Shown here: piece after piece, positions 33,099 through 44,834 of the stretch | How positions within the stretch are numbered: the first letter of the stretch is position 1 | How the letters are laid out: the number at the start of each line of letters is the position of its first letter | From: Nocardia acididurans | GTDB taxonomy: Bacteria > Actinomycetota > Actinomycetes > Mycobacteriales > Mycobacteriaceae | Assembly (NCBI RefSeq): GCF_016741815.1 | Contig: NZ_JAERRJ010000006.1 | Location: 186,001-250,000 of the forward strand | Length of the DNA stretch: 64,000 nucleotides | Reading direction: 5' to 3' | Position numbers and translations under genes: made by a program | Notes under the pieces: generated by a model | The model's database searches: none | Seen by the model: the letters and a program-made list of their open reading frames with translations, nothing else | What the model was told of the DNA's origin: nothing

Positions 33099-34580
33099 TC
33101 AGCGCGGCGTGATGCGGAACAGTCCGGTCATGGTGCCCTGGTACTGGACGCGTCCCGGTGCGATGGTGCCGACCATCTGCAGGGTGTCGTGGATGGGTGT
33201 GCCGCCCATGAACCGTTCCGATTCGATCCGGCCGGTGGCGGCGTCGATGACGGCGAGTTTGTAGGTGTCGGTCGGATTGCCCGCGCTGCCGGTGCCGAGT
33301 CCGGAGCCGCTGCTGCTGCCCGAGCTGCCGGTGCCCGCGGTGCCGGTGTCGAGGAGCGAGCGCCGGGTCACGGTGTAGATCTTGCCGTCGGCGACGGACA
33401 GGCGCGGTACGGCGGCCGAGGGCACCTGATTGGTCCACACCACCGTGCAGCCGGAGCCGGTCACGTCGATGCGGGTCATACCGCCGGTGAAGGTCGCGGA
33501 CGCGGGCTGGCTCGGCCCGGCGTCGGCGGGCAGCTGCGGGTAGGGATAGCCGTAGGTGCTGGCCACGTACAGGCTGGACCCGGATCCGATGGGTGAGTTC
33601 TCGGTGCCGTCGACGGCGGGCGTGGCGCAGATCTGCCGCCCGGTCGCCGTCTCGAAGACCAGCAGGTTCTCCTTGGGCGCGGCATTGTCGGTGATGGCCA
33701 CGTATTCGGTGCCGCTGCCGGGCCCGAAGAAGGTGGGCGTCGCGCCGGTGCCCCAGCTCAGCTGCCCGGGTTTGCGCGCGGGGCCGCGGTCGTAGGGCTG
33801 CCGCCACAGCACGCGCGGATTGCCGGCCCCGTCCACGCCGAGCTGGTACAGGGCGTGCGTGGTCGCGATGGAGACGCCTTCGGGCGCGGTGGAGATGCTG
33901 TTGGCCACGGTCTCCCCGGGGCCGAGCACGATCGACCGGGCCACCCCGTCGAGTCCGACGTATCCGGCCGCCGCATTGTCGGTGGCGAACCACACCCGCC
34001 CGTCGAAGTCCGGCATGACCGAGCTGACGGCGTCGCAGCCGTTGCCGCCGCAGTGCCCGGTAACCGCCTGCGTCACATCGACTTCGGAGTCGATGAACAC
34101 CCGCCAGCCGCTGCCGCCGCGTTCGTGCTTGATGCGCAGCAGCTTTCCGCTGCCGTCGACGGTGACCATCCGGTCCTGGTCGTCGAGATAGGCGTACACG
34201 CCGCCGAGCAGACTGCCCTTGGTCAGGTCGAGTGCGGCGAGGGTGTCGCCGCTGTTCGGGTCGAGCAGCAGCACCTTCGGCGCCCGATCGATGATCTTCG
34301 TGCACAGCGCCTGCGGAAGCCCGTCCGCGCCTTGCAGAATCGTGGGGCAGGCGGCGGCCTGCTCGTGGAAGTCGGCGCGGATGTCGCCGGTGCCGGGTCC
34401 GGGGAACGGGGTGGCGTCGGAGGATTCGGCGTCGCCGTGCATGGTCGCCGTGCCCACCGGCCCGAGGTACGGGTTGGCCGGTGGCAGCGCCCCGGCGGAG
34501 GCGGGGGCGGTGGTCAGCGTCAGTAGTGCGGCGGTCACGGCGGCGGCCACGCCGGTGGCGCGGCCCAATCTCTCGAACAC
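33099..34580 (-). CDS. Secreted beta-propeller (PQQ-like) protein
   Basis: A 493-residue exported protein. GTG 34580 starts a Sec signal (VFERLGRATGVAAAVTAAL, cleavage near ASAG). The mature protein is built of beta-propeller-like repeats (KVLLLDPNSGDTLAALDL, LLVFETATGRQICATPAVDG, YKLAVIDAATGRIESERFMGG), the pattern of PQQ-binding-like propellers without the quinoprotein catalytic set. Four Cys (ACPT, ALCT, HCGGNGC) and a Ser/Gly-rich insert are seen. Role unknown; the palindrome at 34642 may control it. Confidence 0.68.
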   Translation of the reverse strand: MFERLGRATGVAAAVTAALLTLTTAPASAGALPPANPYLGPVGTATMHGDAESSDATPFPGPGTGDIRADFHEQAAACPTILQGADGLPQALCTKIIDRAPKVLLLDPNSGDTLAALDLTKGSLLGGVYAYLDDQDRMVTVDGSGKLLRIKHERGGSGWRVFIDSEVDVTQAVTGHCGGNGCDAVSSVMPDFDGRVWFATDNAAAGYVGLDGVARSIVLGPGETVANSISTAPEGVSIATTHALYQLGVDGAGNPRVLWRQPYDRGPARKPGQLSWGTGATPTFFGPGSGTEYVAITDNAAPKENLLVFETATGRQICATPAVDGTENSPIGSGSSLYVASTYGYPYPQLPADAGPSQPASATFTGGMTRIDVTGSGCTVVWTNQVPSAAVPRLSVADGKIYTVTRRSLLDTGTAGTGSSGSSSGSGLGTGSAGNPTDTYKLAVIDAATGRIESERFMGGTPIHDTLQMVGTIAPGRVQYQGTMTGLFRITPR

Positions 34581-34641
34581 GGAAAACCCCGTTTCGTCGA
34601 CCCCGGGCGACGGTGCCCGGAAGTACAGCAAATGAGCGTTA

Positions 34642-34657
34642 ATACGAATATTCGTAT
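34642..34657. promoter_or_regulatory. Perfect 16-bp palindrome, probable operator
   Basis: ATACGAATATTCGTAT is exactly self-complementary and lies in an AT-rich island of the divergent region between the propeller gene (start 34580) and fbiC (start 34912). The form and length suit a dimeric repressor such as a TetR or LacI type. Nothing else was recognised in the 331-bp gap beyond promoter-like AT-rich sequence; GGAGGCGGAGGGAG precedes fbiC. Confidence 0.5.
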
Positions 34658-34911
34658 CGTGCGATGCGAGTAATCGTGGCGGACACCTTAGAGGCGCAGG
34701 TCGCGGCTGACAAGGATGAGTCTCGAGAGGAATCGCACAGCGGGCTGAAGCGATGGTGACAACTGATTTCGCGCGATCCGGGTAACTCGCCGGGTACGGA
34801 GGAATCGGATCGGCTCTCAGCCGGTTGCACGCATGCATGACGGGTAACGGCACTCCGCGGGGCGCAGAAGTTCCGGGGAGGCGGAGGGAGCAACAGGCGG
34901 ATGGATGGCGC

Positions 34912-37521
<2,610 letters not shown>

Positions 37522-37630
37522 GCTTCTCTGCCGAAGTTAGGGCAGGCTGACCAGTAGTAATGTTGGGGCGCGGGATACTGTTTCGCGGGGCGGAGCATCC
37601 CGCATGTGAGGACAGACTAGGAGAACGGCA

Positions 37631-37954
37631 GTGCCGTACATCATCGCTGAACCGTGCGTTGACGTGAAGGACAAGGCGTGCATCGAAGAATGCCCCGTGG
37701 ACTGCATCTACGAGGGCGGTCGCATGCTGTACATCCAACCGGACGAGTGCGTGGACTGTGGTGCATGTGAACCGGTCTGCCCGGTGGAGGCCATCTTCTA
37801 CGAAGACGACACCCCGGATCAGTGGAGCGGTTACGTCAACGCCAATGTCGAGTTCTTCGACGATCTGGGCTCGCCCGGTGGCGCCACCAAGGTCGGCAAG
37901 GTCGATTACGACCCGCCGTTCATCGCCGCGCTGCCGCCGATGGCCGGCGAGTAG
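37631..37954 (+). CDS. fdxC: Seven-iron ferredoxin FdxC-like
   Basis: A 107-residue ferredoxin. CVDVKDKACIEECPVDC (Cys9, 17, 21, 25) and CVDCGACEPVCP (Cys40, 43, 46, 50) are the [3Fe-4S] and [4Fe-4S] ligand sets of actinobacterial 7Fe ferredoxins. GTG 37631 follows TAGGAGAACGGCA. It supplies electrons to redox enzymes; beside fbiC it could serve the radical SAM reaction, but that is inference. Confidence 0.93.
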   Translation: MPYIIAEPCVDVKDKACIEECPVDCIYEGGRMLYIQPDECVDCGACEPVCPVEAIFYEDDTPDQWSGYVNANVEFFDDLGSPGGATKVGKVDYDPPFIAALPPMAGE

Positions 37955-37966
37955 GCAGTCGATACG

Positions 37967-39127
37967 TTGAGTGCATCGCGCAGCGATTCCGTGAGGGGTG
38001 GCGGTCGGGAGACGGGTGGGCACACCACGCGTGGCCGGGTCAGCGCGCTGCTACCCGATTTCCCCTGGGACACCATCGCTTCGGTGAAGGCGAAGGCCGC
38101 CGCACATCCGGACGGGATCGTGGATCTCTCGGTCGGCACGCCGGTCGATCCGGTCGATCCGCTGATCCGTGCCGCGCTGTCGTCGGTGGCCGAGGTGCCC
38201 GGATATCCGACCACGCACGGCACCCCGGAACTGCGCCACGCCGCCGTCGAGGCGATGAAGCGCCGGTTCGGGATCACCGGGGTGGCGGCCGAGGCGGTGC
38301 TGCCGGTGATCGGAACCAAGGAGCTGATCGCGGGCTTGCCGCGGCTGCTCGGCCTGGGTTCCGGCGACCTGGTGGTGATTCCGGAGGTCGCGTACCCGAC
38401 CTATGAGGTGGGCACGCTGCTGTCCGGGTCGCGGATCATCCGCGCCGACGGCCTCACCCAGCTCGGGCCGGAGAAGCCCGCGCTCATCTACCTGAACTCG
38501 CCGTCGAACCCCACCGGCAAGGTGCTCGGCGTCGAACATCTGCGCAAGGTGGTCGAATTCGCGCGCGAGCGCGGGGCGATCGTGGCCTCGGACGAGTGCT
38601 ACCTGGGGCTGACCTGGGAGGGGCGCGCGGTCTCCATCCTCGATCCCGAGGTGAGCGACGGCGATCACACCGGACTGCTGGCCATCCACTCGCTGTCCAA
38701 GACTTCGAACCTGGCCAGTTACCGGGCCGGTTTCGTCACCGGTGACGCGGCGCTGGTGGCCGAATTGCTGGAGGTGCGAAAGCATTCCGGCATGATGCTG
38801 CCGTTCCCGATCCAGGCGGCCATGACGGCGGCGCTCGGCGACGACACGCACGAGGCGCAGCAGCGCGAGCGCTACCGTGCCCGCCGCGAGGTGCTGCGTA
38901 ATGCGTTGCTGCGGGCGGGTTTCCGCATCGACGATTCCGAGGCCGGACTGTACCTGTGGTCGACCCGGGGCGAGCCCTGCCGCACCACCTTGGACTGGCT
39001 GGCCGAGCGCGGCATCCTCGCGGCCCCGGGCGAGTTCTACGGCCCGCGCGGCAACGAGCACGTGCGGATCGCGCTCACCGCGACGGACGAGCGCATCGCC
39101 ACCGCCGCTGATCGTCTGACCAGCTGA
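37967..39127 (+). CDS. dapC: Succinyldiaminopimelate aminotransferase DapC
   Basis: A 386-residue class I/II PLP aminotransferase of lysine/DAP synthesis, acting between DapD and DapE. PDFPWDTI, VDLSVGTPVDP, YLNSPSNPTGKVL, SDECYLGLTW and SLSKTSNLASYRAGF with the PLP-binding Lys are the family marks. The start is uncertain: TTG 37967 or GTG 37991 (nearest to good homology). It lies 12 bases after fdxC and is likely cotranscribed. dapD and dapE lie 10 kb downstream. Confidence 0.9.
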   Translation: MSASRSDSVRGGGRETGGHTTRGRVSALLPDFPWDTIASVKAKAAAHPDGIVDLSVGTPVDPVDPLIRAALSSVAEVPGYPTTHGTPELRHAAVEAMKRRFGITGVAAEAVLPVIGTKELIAGLPRLLGLGSGDLVVIPEVAYPTYEVGTLLSGSRIIRADGLTQLGPEKPALIYLNSPSNPTGKVLGVEHLRKVVEFARERGAIVASDECYLGLTWEGRAVSILDPEVSDGDHTGLLAIHSLSKTSNLASYRAGFVTGDAALVAELLEVRKHSGMMLPFPIQAAMTAALGDDTHEAQQRERYRARREVLRNALLRAGFRIDDSEAGLYLWSTRGEPCRTTLDWLAERGILAAPGEFYGPRGNEHVRIALTATDERIATAADRLTS

Positions 39128-39197
39128 TTTCTTCCCGGGACCGGGCCCGTGCTAATGTCTTCGACGTTGCCAGGCCCGGTGCCTGGGAACAGTGCAA

Positions 39198-39271
39198 GGC
39201 CCTGTGGCGCAGTTGGTTAGCGCGCCGCCCTGTCACGGCGGAGGTCGCGGGTTCGAGTCCCGTCAGGGTCG
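39198..39271 (+). tRNA. tRNA-Asp (GTC)
   Basis: A 74-nt cloverleaf. The acceptor arm GGCCCTG pairs with CAGGGTC (one G-T pair) with discriminator G; the D arm contains GTTGGTTAG; the anticodon stem CCGCC/GGCGG encloses loop CTGTCAC with anticodon GTC; the T arm contains GGTTCGAGTCC. CCA is not encoded. Confidence 0.96.
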
Positions 39272-39293
39272 CTCAGTTTTCTCGAGCGAGCGC

Positions 39294-39330
39294 AAGCCCA
39301 CTTCTTCGGAAGTGGGCTTTCTTGTTTTCC
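39294..39330 (+). terminator. Intrinsic terminator after tRNA-Asp
   Basis: AAGCCCACTTC and GAAGTGGGCTT pair perfectly over 11 bp with a TTCG tetraloop, followed by a T-rich tail. Immediately behind it the 19-bp unit containing CTTGTTTTCCGGCACC occurs twice in tandem (39321 and 39340). Confidence 0.9.
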
Positions 39331-39391
39331 GGCACCGTTCTTGTTTTCCGGCACCTTCGCCAAAAGTGATACGTGTTCACTTCACATGAAC

Positions 39392-39405
39392 TATAACAGG
39401 TTCTC
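39392..39405 (+). promoter_or_regulatory. KstR-like operator before cholesterol oxidase
   Basis: TATAACAGGTTCTC contains the invariant AACNNGTT core of the KstR box (TNNAACNNGTTNNA), missing only the last A, and lies 26 bases before the choD ATG. Just upstream GTTCA and TGAAC (39374-39390) form a second inverted pair. KstR represses sterol catabolism genes in mycobacteria and rhodococci. Confidence 0.5.
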
Positions 39406-39431
39406 ATCGCATCTCGATGAGGAGCCTTTCA

Positions 39432-41036
39432 ATGCGTATGACTCGCCGTGCATTCCTTGCTACCACAGGTCTCGTTCTGGGAGGTGCGGTTCTATCCCGG
39501 CGAGCGCCCGCACAGGCACTACCGGGCAAACAGCTGTCCGACGGGGACAAGGTGCCCGCACTCGTCATCGGCTCCGGATACGGCGGGGCGGTGGCGGCGC
39601 TGCGGCTCGCGGAGGCCGGGGTCGAGGTCGCCGTCGTCGAGATGGGCATGTCGTGGTCCACGCCCGGATCCGACGGAAAGATCTTCTGCGGCATGCTGAA
39701 ACCGGACGGACGATCGTTCTGGCTGCGCAACCGCACCGACCAGCCCATCAACCACTTCGCGGGCGGGGACTACAACAAGGACATCCAGAGGTACACGGGC
39801 GTACTGGATTCCGAGCAGTTCAGCGGCATCAAGGTGTATCAGGGTCGCGGCGTCGGCGGTGGATCGCTGGTCAACGGCGGCATGGCCGTCACGCCCAAAC
39901 AGCAGTACTTCGGCAGCATCCTGCCGACCGTCGACGCGGGGGAGATGTACTCCACCTACTACCCGCGCGCCAATGCCGCGCTGGGCGTGAACCAGATCGA
40001 TCAGAGCTGGTTCGACAGCGCCGAGTGCTACAAGTACGCGCGGGTCGGGCGCAAACATGCCGAACGATCCGGATTCGCCTGGACTTTCGTGCCCAACGTC
40101 TACGACTTCGGGTACATGAAGAAGGAGCAGGCCAACCAGGCCACCCGCTCCGCCCTCGCCTCCGAGGTCATCTACGGCAACAACCACGGCAAGGCGTCGC
40201 TGGACAAGACCTACCTGGCCAAGGCCGTGGCCACCGGCAAGGTCGGCATCACGCCCATGCACAAGGTCACCGCCGTCTCGCCCACCGAGGGCGGGTACCG
40301 GGTCGAGATGAATCAGATCGACACCTCCGGCAATACCGTCGCGACCAAAGCCGTTGTGGCGCAGAAGGTATTCTTCGCGGCCGGGAGCGTCGGCACCAGC
40401 AAGCTGCTGGTCGCCATGCGAGCGCAGGGCAAACTGCCCGATCTGCCGGACAGCGTCGGCGCGGGCTGGGGCAACAACGGCAATGTGATGGTGGCGCGGG
40501 CCAATCACCTGTGGGACGACACCGGCAGCCTGCAATCGTGCATCCCGTGCCTGGGCATCGACAACTGGGCCGATACCGGCGGGCCGGTGTTCGCGGAGGT
40601 ATCGCCGATTCCGGCGGGGCTGGAGACCTTCATCAGCCTGTACCTGTCGATCACCAAGAACCCCAACCGCGGCAAGTTCACCTTCAATTCCGGTTCCGGC
40701 GGCGTGGATCTGAACTGGCAGACCTCCTGGAACCAGACCAGCATCGACTCCGCCAAACGGGTCTTCGACAAGATCAACAAGAAGGAGGGGACGATCTACC
40801 GCACCGACCTGTTCGGACTCTCCAAGGTGTGGGGCGACGACTTCACCTACCATCCGCTGGGCGGTTGCGTCCTCGACACCGCCACCGACAACTACGGCCG
40901 CCTCACCTCGTATCCGGGCCTCTATGTGATCGACGGATCGCTGATTCCGGGCAGTACCACGGTGAATCCCTTCGTCACCATCACCGCGCTGGCAGAACGC
41001 AATATCGAGAAGATCGTCGCTACGGATTTACGGTAG
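39432..41036 (+). CDS. choD: Class I (GMC) cholesterol oxidase, Tat-exported
   Basis: A 534-residue precursor with a twin-arginine signal (RMTRRAFLATTGLVLGG, Arg5-Arg6). The FAD motif is GSGYGG (47-52). HPLGGC gives His474 and NPF gives Asn512; their spacing of 38 equals that of catalytic His447/Asn485 in Streptomyces/Rhodococcus-type cholesterol oxidase. It oxidises cholesterol and isomerises it to cholest-4-en-3-one. ATG 39432 follows GATGAGGAG. Monocistronic, with a KstR-like box upstream. Confidence 0.93.
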   Translation: MRMTRRAFLATTGLVLGGAVLSRRAPAQALPGKQLSDGDKVPALVIGSGYGGAVAALRLAEAGVEVAVVEMGMSWSTPGSDGKIFCGMLKPDGRSFWLRNRTDQPINHFAGGDYNKDIQRYTGVLDSEQFSGIKVYQGRGVGGGSLVNGGMAVTPKQQYFGSILPTVDAGEMYSTYYPRANAALGVNQIDQSWFDSAECYKYARVGRKHAERSGFAWTFVPNVYDFGYMKKEQANQATRSALASEVIYGNNHGKASLDKTYLAKAVATGKVGITPMHKVTAVSPTEGGYRVEMNQIDTSGNTVATKAVVAQKVFFAAGSVGTSKLLVAMRAQGKLPDLPDSVGAGWGNNGNVMVARANHLWDDTGSLQSCIPCLGIDNWADTGGPVFAEVSPIPAGLETFISLYLSITKNPNRGKFTFNSGSGGVDLNWQTSWNQTSIDSAKRVFDKINKKEGTIYRTDLFGLSKVWGDDFTYHPLGGCVLDTATDNYGRLTSYPGLYVIDGSLIPGSTTVNPFVTITALAERNIEKIVATDLR

Positions 41037-41108
41037 CGACGGGCCCGTACCGGAACAAAGCAGCGCGTTCCTGCCTCCTGGGCGGCAAAGTTCGCGATAG
41101 CCTGGGTT

Positions 41109-42746
41109 ATGGACGCTGTTTCGGTTGTCCCCACGCCTGCCAACGAACCGGTGCACACCTACGCACCGGGAAGCCGGGAACGCGAGCTGCTCACCGGCAA
41201 GCTCGCCCAGATCTCCGCCGAAACCGTTGACGTGCCGCTGATCATCGGCGGCACCGATCGGACGGGCAGCGGAGAGCGGCTGGAAATCGTTATGCCGCAC
41301 CGGCATCGGCACGTACTCGGGACCTACACCACGACCACCCACGACGAGGCCCGGGCGGCCGTCGCCGCCGCGACGGCCGCCGCACCCGCCTGGCGCGCAC
41401 TGCCCTTCGAAGAGCGCGCCGCGGTCTTGCTCCGCGCCGCCGACCTGCTCGCCGGGCCCTGGCGCGAAACCATCGCGGCCGCCACCATGCTCGGGCAATC
41501 CAAGACCGCACAGCAGGCCGAAATCGACGCGCCCTGCGAACTCGTCGACTTCTGGCGGTTCAATGTGGCCTTCGCCCGGCAGATCCTGGCCGAACAGCCG
41601 GAATCGAGTGCGGGCGTGTGGAATCGCCTGGACCACCGGCCGCTCGAAGGGTTCGTGTACGCCGTCACGCCCTTCAACTTCACCGCCATCGCCGGCAACC
41701 TGCCGACCGCACCGGCGCTGATGGGCAATACCGTGGTGTGGAAACCGTCACCGACACAGACACTTTCGGCGTACTACACCATGCGGCTGCTGGAAGCCGC
41801 CGGCCTGCCGCCCGGCGTCATCAATCTGGTGACCGGCGACGGGATTCAGCTGTCGGAAGTCGTGCTCGCCGACCCGCGGCTGGCGGGCATCCACTTCACC
41901 GGATCCACCCGGACCTTCCAGTACCTGTGGCAGCAGGTGGGCGCGAATATCGGCCGCTACCACGGCTATCCGCGCCTGGTGGGGGAGACCGGCGGCAAGG
42001 ACTTCATCCTCGCGCACTCCTCCGCCGACCCGGACGCGCTGCGCACCGCGCTGATTCGCGGGGCCTACGAATACCAGGGCCAGAAATGCTCGGCGGCCTC
42101 GCGCGCCTACATCGCCAAATCGGTGTGGCGGACGATGGGCAACGACTTCCTCGCTCAGGTGGAGGAACTCACCTACGGCGATGTCGCGGACCTGTCGAAT
42201 TTCGGTGGGGCGCTGATCGATCAGCGCTCCTACGACAAGAACGTGGCCGCCATCGTCCGCGCCAAGGACAAGAGCCTCGCGATACCCGCGGGCGGCGTCT
42301 TCGACGACAGCGAAGGCTGGTTCGTCCGGCCCACCGTACTGCTCAGCGACGATCCCACCGACGAATCCTTCGCCACCGAGTACTTCGGCCCCATCCTGTC
42401 CGTGCACGTCTACGACGACAGCCACGCCGACGCCTTCCCCGACATCCTGCGCATGGTGGACTCGACCTCCCCCTACGCGCTCACCGGCGCGATCTTCGCC
42501 CGCGATCGGCAGGTGGTCGAACAAGCCTCCACCGCACTGCGTTTCGCGGCGGGCAACTTCTACATCAACGACAAGCCCACCGGCGCGGTGGTCGGCCAGC
42601 AGCCCTTCGGCGGCGCGCGCGCCTCCGGCACCGACGACAAGGCGGGCTCCGCCCTGAACCTGCTGCGCTGGACCGCGCCCCGCACCCTCAAGGAAACCTT
42701 CGTCCCCCCAACCGATTACCGCTACCCGCACATGGAGGCGCGGTGA
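41109..42746 (+). CDS. pruA: L-glutamate gamma-semialdehyde (P5C) dehydrogenase
   Basis: A 545-residue aldehyde dehydrogenase for the second step of proline catabolism. PFNFTAIAGNLPTAPALMGN binds NAD, GETGGKDFILAH carries the general-base Glu region, and YQGQKCSAASRAY places catalytic Cys327. The downstream gene is the first enzyme of the pathway. ATG 41109 is the natural start. Confidence 0.95.
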   Translation: MDAVSVVPTPANEPVHTYAPGSRERELLTGKLAQISAETVDVPLIIGGTDRTGSGERLEIVMPHRHRHVLGTYTTTTHDEARAAVAAATAAAPAWRALPFEERAAVLLRAADLLAGPWRETIAAATMLGQSKTAQQAEIDAPCELVDFWRFNVAFARQILAEQPESSAGVWNRLDHRPLEGFVYAVTPFNFTAIAGNLPTAPALMGNTVVWKPSPTQTLSAYYTMRLLEAAGLPPGVINLVTGDGIQLSEVVLADPRLAGIHFTGSTRTFQYLWQQVGANIGRYHGYPRLVGETGGKDFILAHSSADPDALRTALIRGAYEYQGQKCSAASRAYIAKSVWRTMGNDFLAQVEELTYGDVADLSNFGGALIDQRSYDKNVAAIVRAKDKSLAIPAGGVFDDSEGWFVRPTVLLSDDPTDESFATEYFGPILSVHVYDDSHADAFPDILRMVDSTSPYALTGAIFARDRQVVEQASTALRFAAGNFYINDKPTGAVVGQQPFGGARASGTDDKAGSALNLLRWTAPRTLKETFVPPTDYRYPHMEAR

Positions 42747-42831
42747 CCGGGCGGCGGACGGTCCGGTCCACCTCACCCGGCGGTCCGCGAGAACCGCTGC
42801 GGTGCACCATGATCAGAGATCGGAGGAAGCC

Positions 42832-43860
42832 ATGAACCCCTTGCGGCCGATCATCCTCGCGGCGGCGGGCTCGGATCGGATGAAGCGGGCGATCACCCGC
42901 ACCCCGGTCACCGCCGGCGTGGTGCGCCGCTTCGTCGCGGGCGAGACGCGGGCCGCGCTCTTGCCCGTGGTGCGCGAACTGCTGGCCAGCGGACGCACGG
43001 TGAGCGTCGACTTCCTCGGTGAATACACCACCGAGCGCGCCATGGCCGATGCCGCGGTCACCGAATACCTCGCGCTCATAGGCGAATTGGCCGCACTGGA
43101 TCGGGCCGTCCCGGAAAGCCCGGGAGCGGCGGCGAAGGTATCCGGTGACCCGGGCACGGCCGCCGCGCCGAAACTCGGGCGCGGACTGGACACCGCGGTG
43201 CCGCGCGTGGAGGTGTCACTCAAACTGTCCGCGCTGGGGCAATCGCTCGGCGCGGACGGGCCCGCCATCGCCGCCGAGAACCTGCACAAGCTGTGCGCCA
43301 AAGCGGCCGAGTCGCGGGTGTGGGTGACAGTGGACGCCGAAGACCACACGACCACCGAGGAGACGGTCGCGGCGGTGCGGCAGGCCCGCACCGAATTCCC
43401 GTGGCTGGGCTTGGCCGTGCAGACCTACCTGCGCGACGCCGAAGGCCGGTGCCGCGACCTCGCCGCGGACGGGACGCGAATCCGGTTGTGCAAGGGCGCG
43501 TATCAGGAACCGGAGACGGTGGCGTATCAGAAGCGGGCCGAGGTGGACGGCTCCTACCTGGAATGCCTCGATGTCCTCATGCGCGGCAACGGATACCCCA
43601 TGGTGGCCTCGCACGATCCGGCCATGATCGATGCCGTGTTCCGGGAGGCGGCCGAGAACGGTCGCGGGGCAGGGGATTTCGAGTTCCAGATGCTGTACGG
43701 CATTCGAGATGCCGAGCAGCGCAGGCTGGTCGGCGAAGGACATGCCCTGCGCGTGTACGTGCCGTACGGCGGCCAGTGGTACGGCTATCTCATGCGCCGA
43801 CTGGCCGAACGTCCGGCCAATGTCGGGTTCTTCCTGCGCGCGCTGACCGAGCGCGGCTGA
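42832..43860 (+). CDS. pruB: Proline dehydrogenase
   Basis: A 342-residue monofunctional FAD (beta/alpha)8-barrel enzyme oxidising proline to P5C. VSVDFLGEYT, VEVSLKLSALG, VTVDAEDHTTTEETV, IRLCKGAYQEP, YPMVASHDP and FEFQMLYGIRD line the flavin and substrate site. ATG 42832 follows CGGAGGAAGC. It lies 85 bp after pruA in a two-gene operon closed by a strong hairpin. Confidence 0.95.
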   Translation: MNPLRPIILAAAGSDRMKRAITRTPVTAGVVRRFVAGETRAALLPVVRELLASGRTVSVDFLGEYTTERAMADAAVTEYLALIGELAALDRAVPESPGAAAKVSGDPGTAAAPKLGRGLDTAVPRVEVSLKLSALGQSLGADGPAIAAENLHKLCAKAAESRVWVTVDAEDHTTTEETVAAVRQARTEFPWLGLAVQTYLRDAEGRCRDLAADGTRIRLCKGAYQEPETVAYQKRAEVDGSYLECLDVLMRGNGYPMVASHDPAMIDAVFREAAENGRGAGDFEFQMLYGIRDAEQRRLVGEGHALRVYVPYGGQWYGYLMRRLAERPANVGFFLRALTERG

Positions 43861-43869
43861 AAAGCAGTG

Positions 43870-43906
43870 CGGGCGTGCAGGAGTCCGGTTCTCCTGCACG
43901 CCCGCT
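43870..43906. terminator. Perfect 15-bp hairpin between convergent genes
   Basis: GCGGGCGTGCAGGAG (43870-43884) and CTCCTGCACGCCCGC (43892-43906) are exact complements around a 7-base loop. It separates pruB from the MpaB-family gene and can serve both directions. Confidence 0.8.
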
Positions 43907-43921
43907 ACGGCCGCGATCCGC

Positions 43922-44788
43922 TCAGACCAGGGACCGTCCGAAGCGCCGCCGCAGGCGCATGTCGGCGAGGTAGAAGTTGTAGGGGAATTCGCGCAGGGGG
44001 CCGGGGAGGCGGGTCCAGATCGCGGAGAGGACGCGTAGGATGCGGGCGAAATTGCGTTCGTCGCGGGCGGTCCAGGTCATGCCCATCTCGTCGCGCAGAT
44101 GCGGCGGGAGCAGGGCGGTGACGATGTAGCGGTGCAGGCCGCCCATGGTGAGCTGGAGGGGGAGCGGGAGCATCTTCAGGTCGGTGAGGGCGTTGAAGTA
44201 CGCCCGGCTCGGGCCGTCGATGCTGCGCTGCGCGAGGTTCTCCTCGAAGTAGGCGTAGAACTCCTCGCGGGTGGCCGGCCACATCTCCGGACGCATCTGC
44301 AGGGTGGTGCCCAGGCGCGCGCTGTGCTGGTAGAACGCTTCCGCCACAGCGGGATCCATGGGGCCGCGCATGCGGTGGAAGACATCGTCGATGCCCCAGT
44401 AGATGCAGGCCGCCACCCACAGCTGCAGGTTCGGGTCGAAGGCGTTGTACTTGACCGGGCTGCCGGGCTTGGTGCGAATGGTGCGGTGCGAGATATTGAC
44501 CGCCTCGCGGTAGGCGACCCGGTCCTCCTCGTCGCCCATGAGCGCCACGGCGATATAGGTGAGGGTGGTGCGCAGCCGCTTGATCGGGCGCACCATGACG
44601 CTACCGCTGTGCACTTCGCTCTCCATGACGCCGTAGGCGACCGGGGTCAGCGACAGCTGCATGATCACATTGGCGGCCCCGCCCAGGAACGCGCCGATGC
44701 CGTCGATGTACTCGCGGACTTCGGCCGTGGTCATCGGCTCGTAGGCGACCGCCGGGAATTCGTCGGCCTTGCGCAGTGGGGCAGTCAT
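43922..44788 (-). CDS. MpaB/DUF2236-family heme oxygenase-like protein (copy 1)
   Basis: A 288-residue member of the oxygenase MpaB family (DUF2236), relatives of latex-clearing protein, thought to bind heme b. AANVIMQLSLTPVAYGV, VKYNAFDPNLQLWVAACIYWG, YQHSARLGTTLQMRPEMWPATREEFYAYFEENL and LLPPHLRDEMGMTW are family blocks. It shares most of its length with the gene at 45583. It is divergent from a TetR regulator with an inverted repeat (44835) between them, so probably repressed by it. Substrate unknown. Confidence 0.82.
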   Translation of the reverse strand: MTAPLRKADEFPAVAYEPMTTAEVREYIDGIGAFLGGAANVIMQLSLTPVAYGVMESEVHSGSVMVRPIKRLRTTLTYIAVALMGDEEDRVAYREAVNISHRTIRTKPGSPVKYNAFDPNLQLWVAACIYWGIDDVFHRMRGPMDPAVAEAFYQHSARLGTTLQMRPEMWPATREEFYAYFEENLAQRSIDGPSRAYFNALTDLKMLPLPLQLTMGGLHRYIVTALLPPHLRDEMGMTWTARDERNFARILRVLSAIWTRLPGPLREFPYNFYLADMRLRRRFGRSLV

Positions 44789-44834
44789 CGTTGACTCGGC
44801 TCCTCGTCGTCACTCCTCACCCGCAGAGGAGAGT

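Noticed and set aside
37537..37555. Second iron box before the ferredoxin gene
   Set aside because: The 19-mer beginning TTAGGGCAGG matches the IdeR consensus at only about 13 of 19 positions and breaks the left GGTTA half-site.
39198..39431. Integrated element at the tRNA-Asp 3' end
   Set aside because: There is no integrase, and no copy of the tRNA 3' end was seen downstream. The short CTTGTTTTCCGGCACC duplication is only 19 bp.
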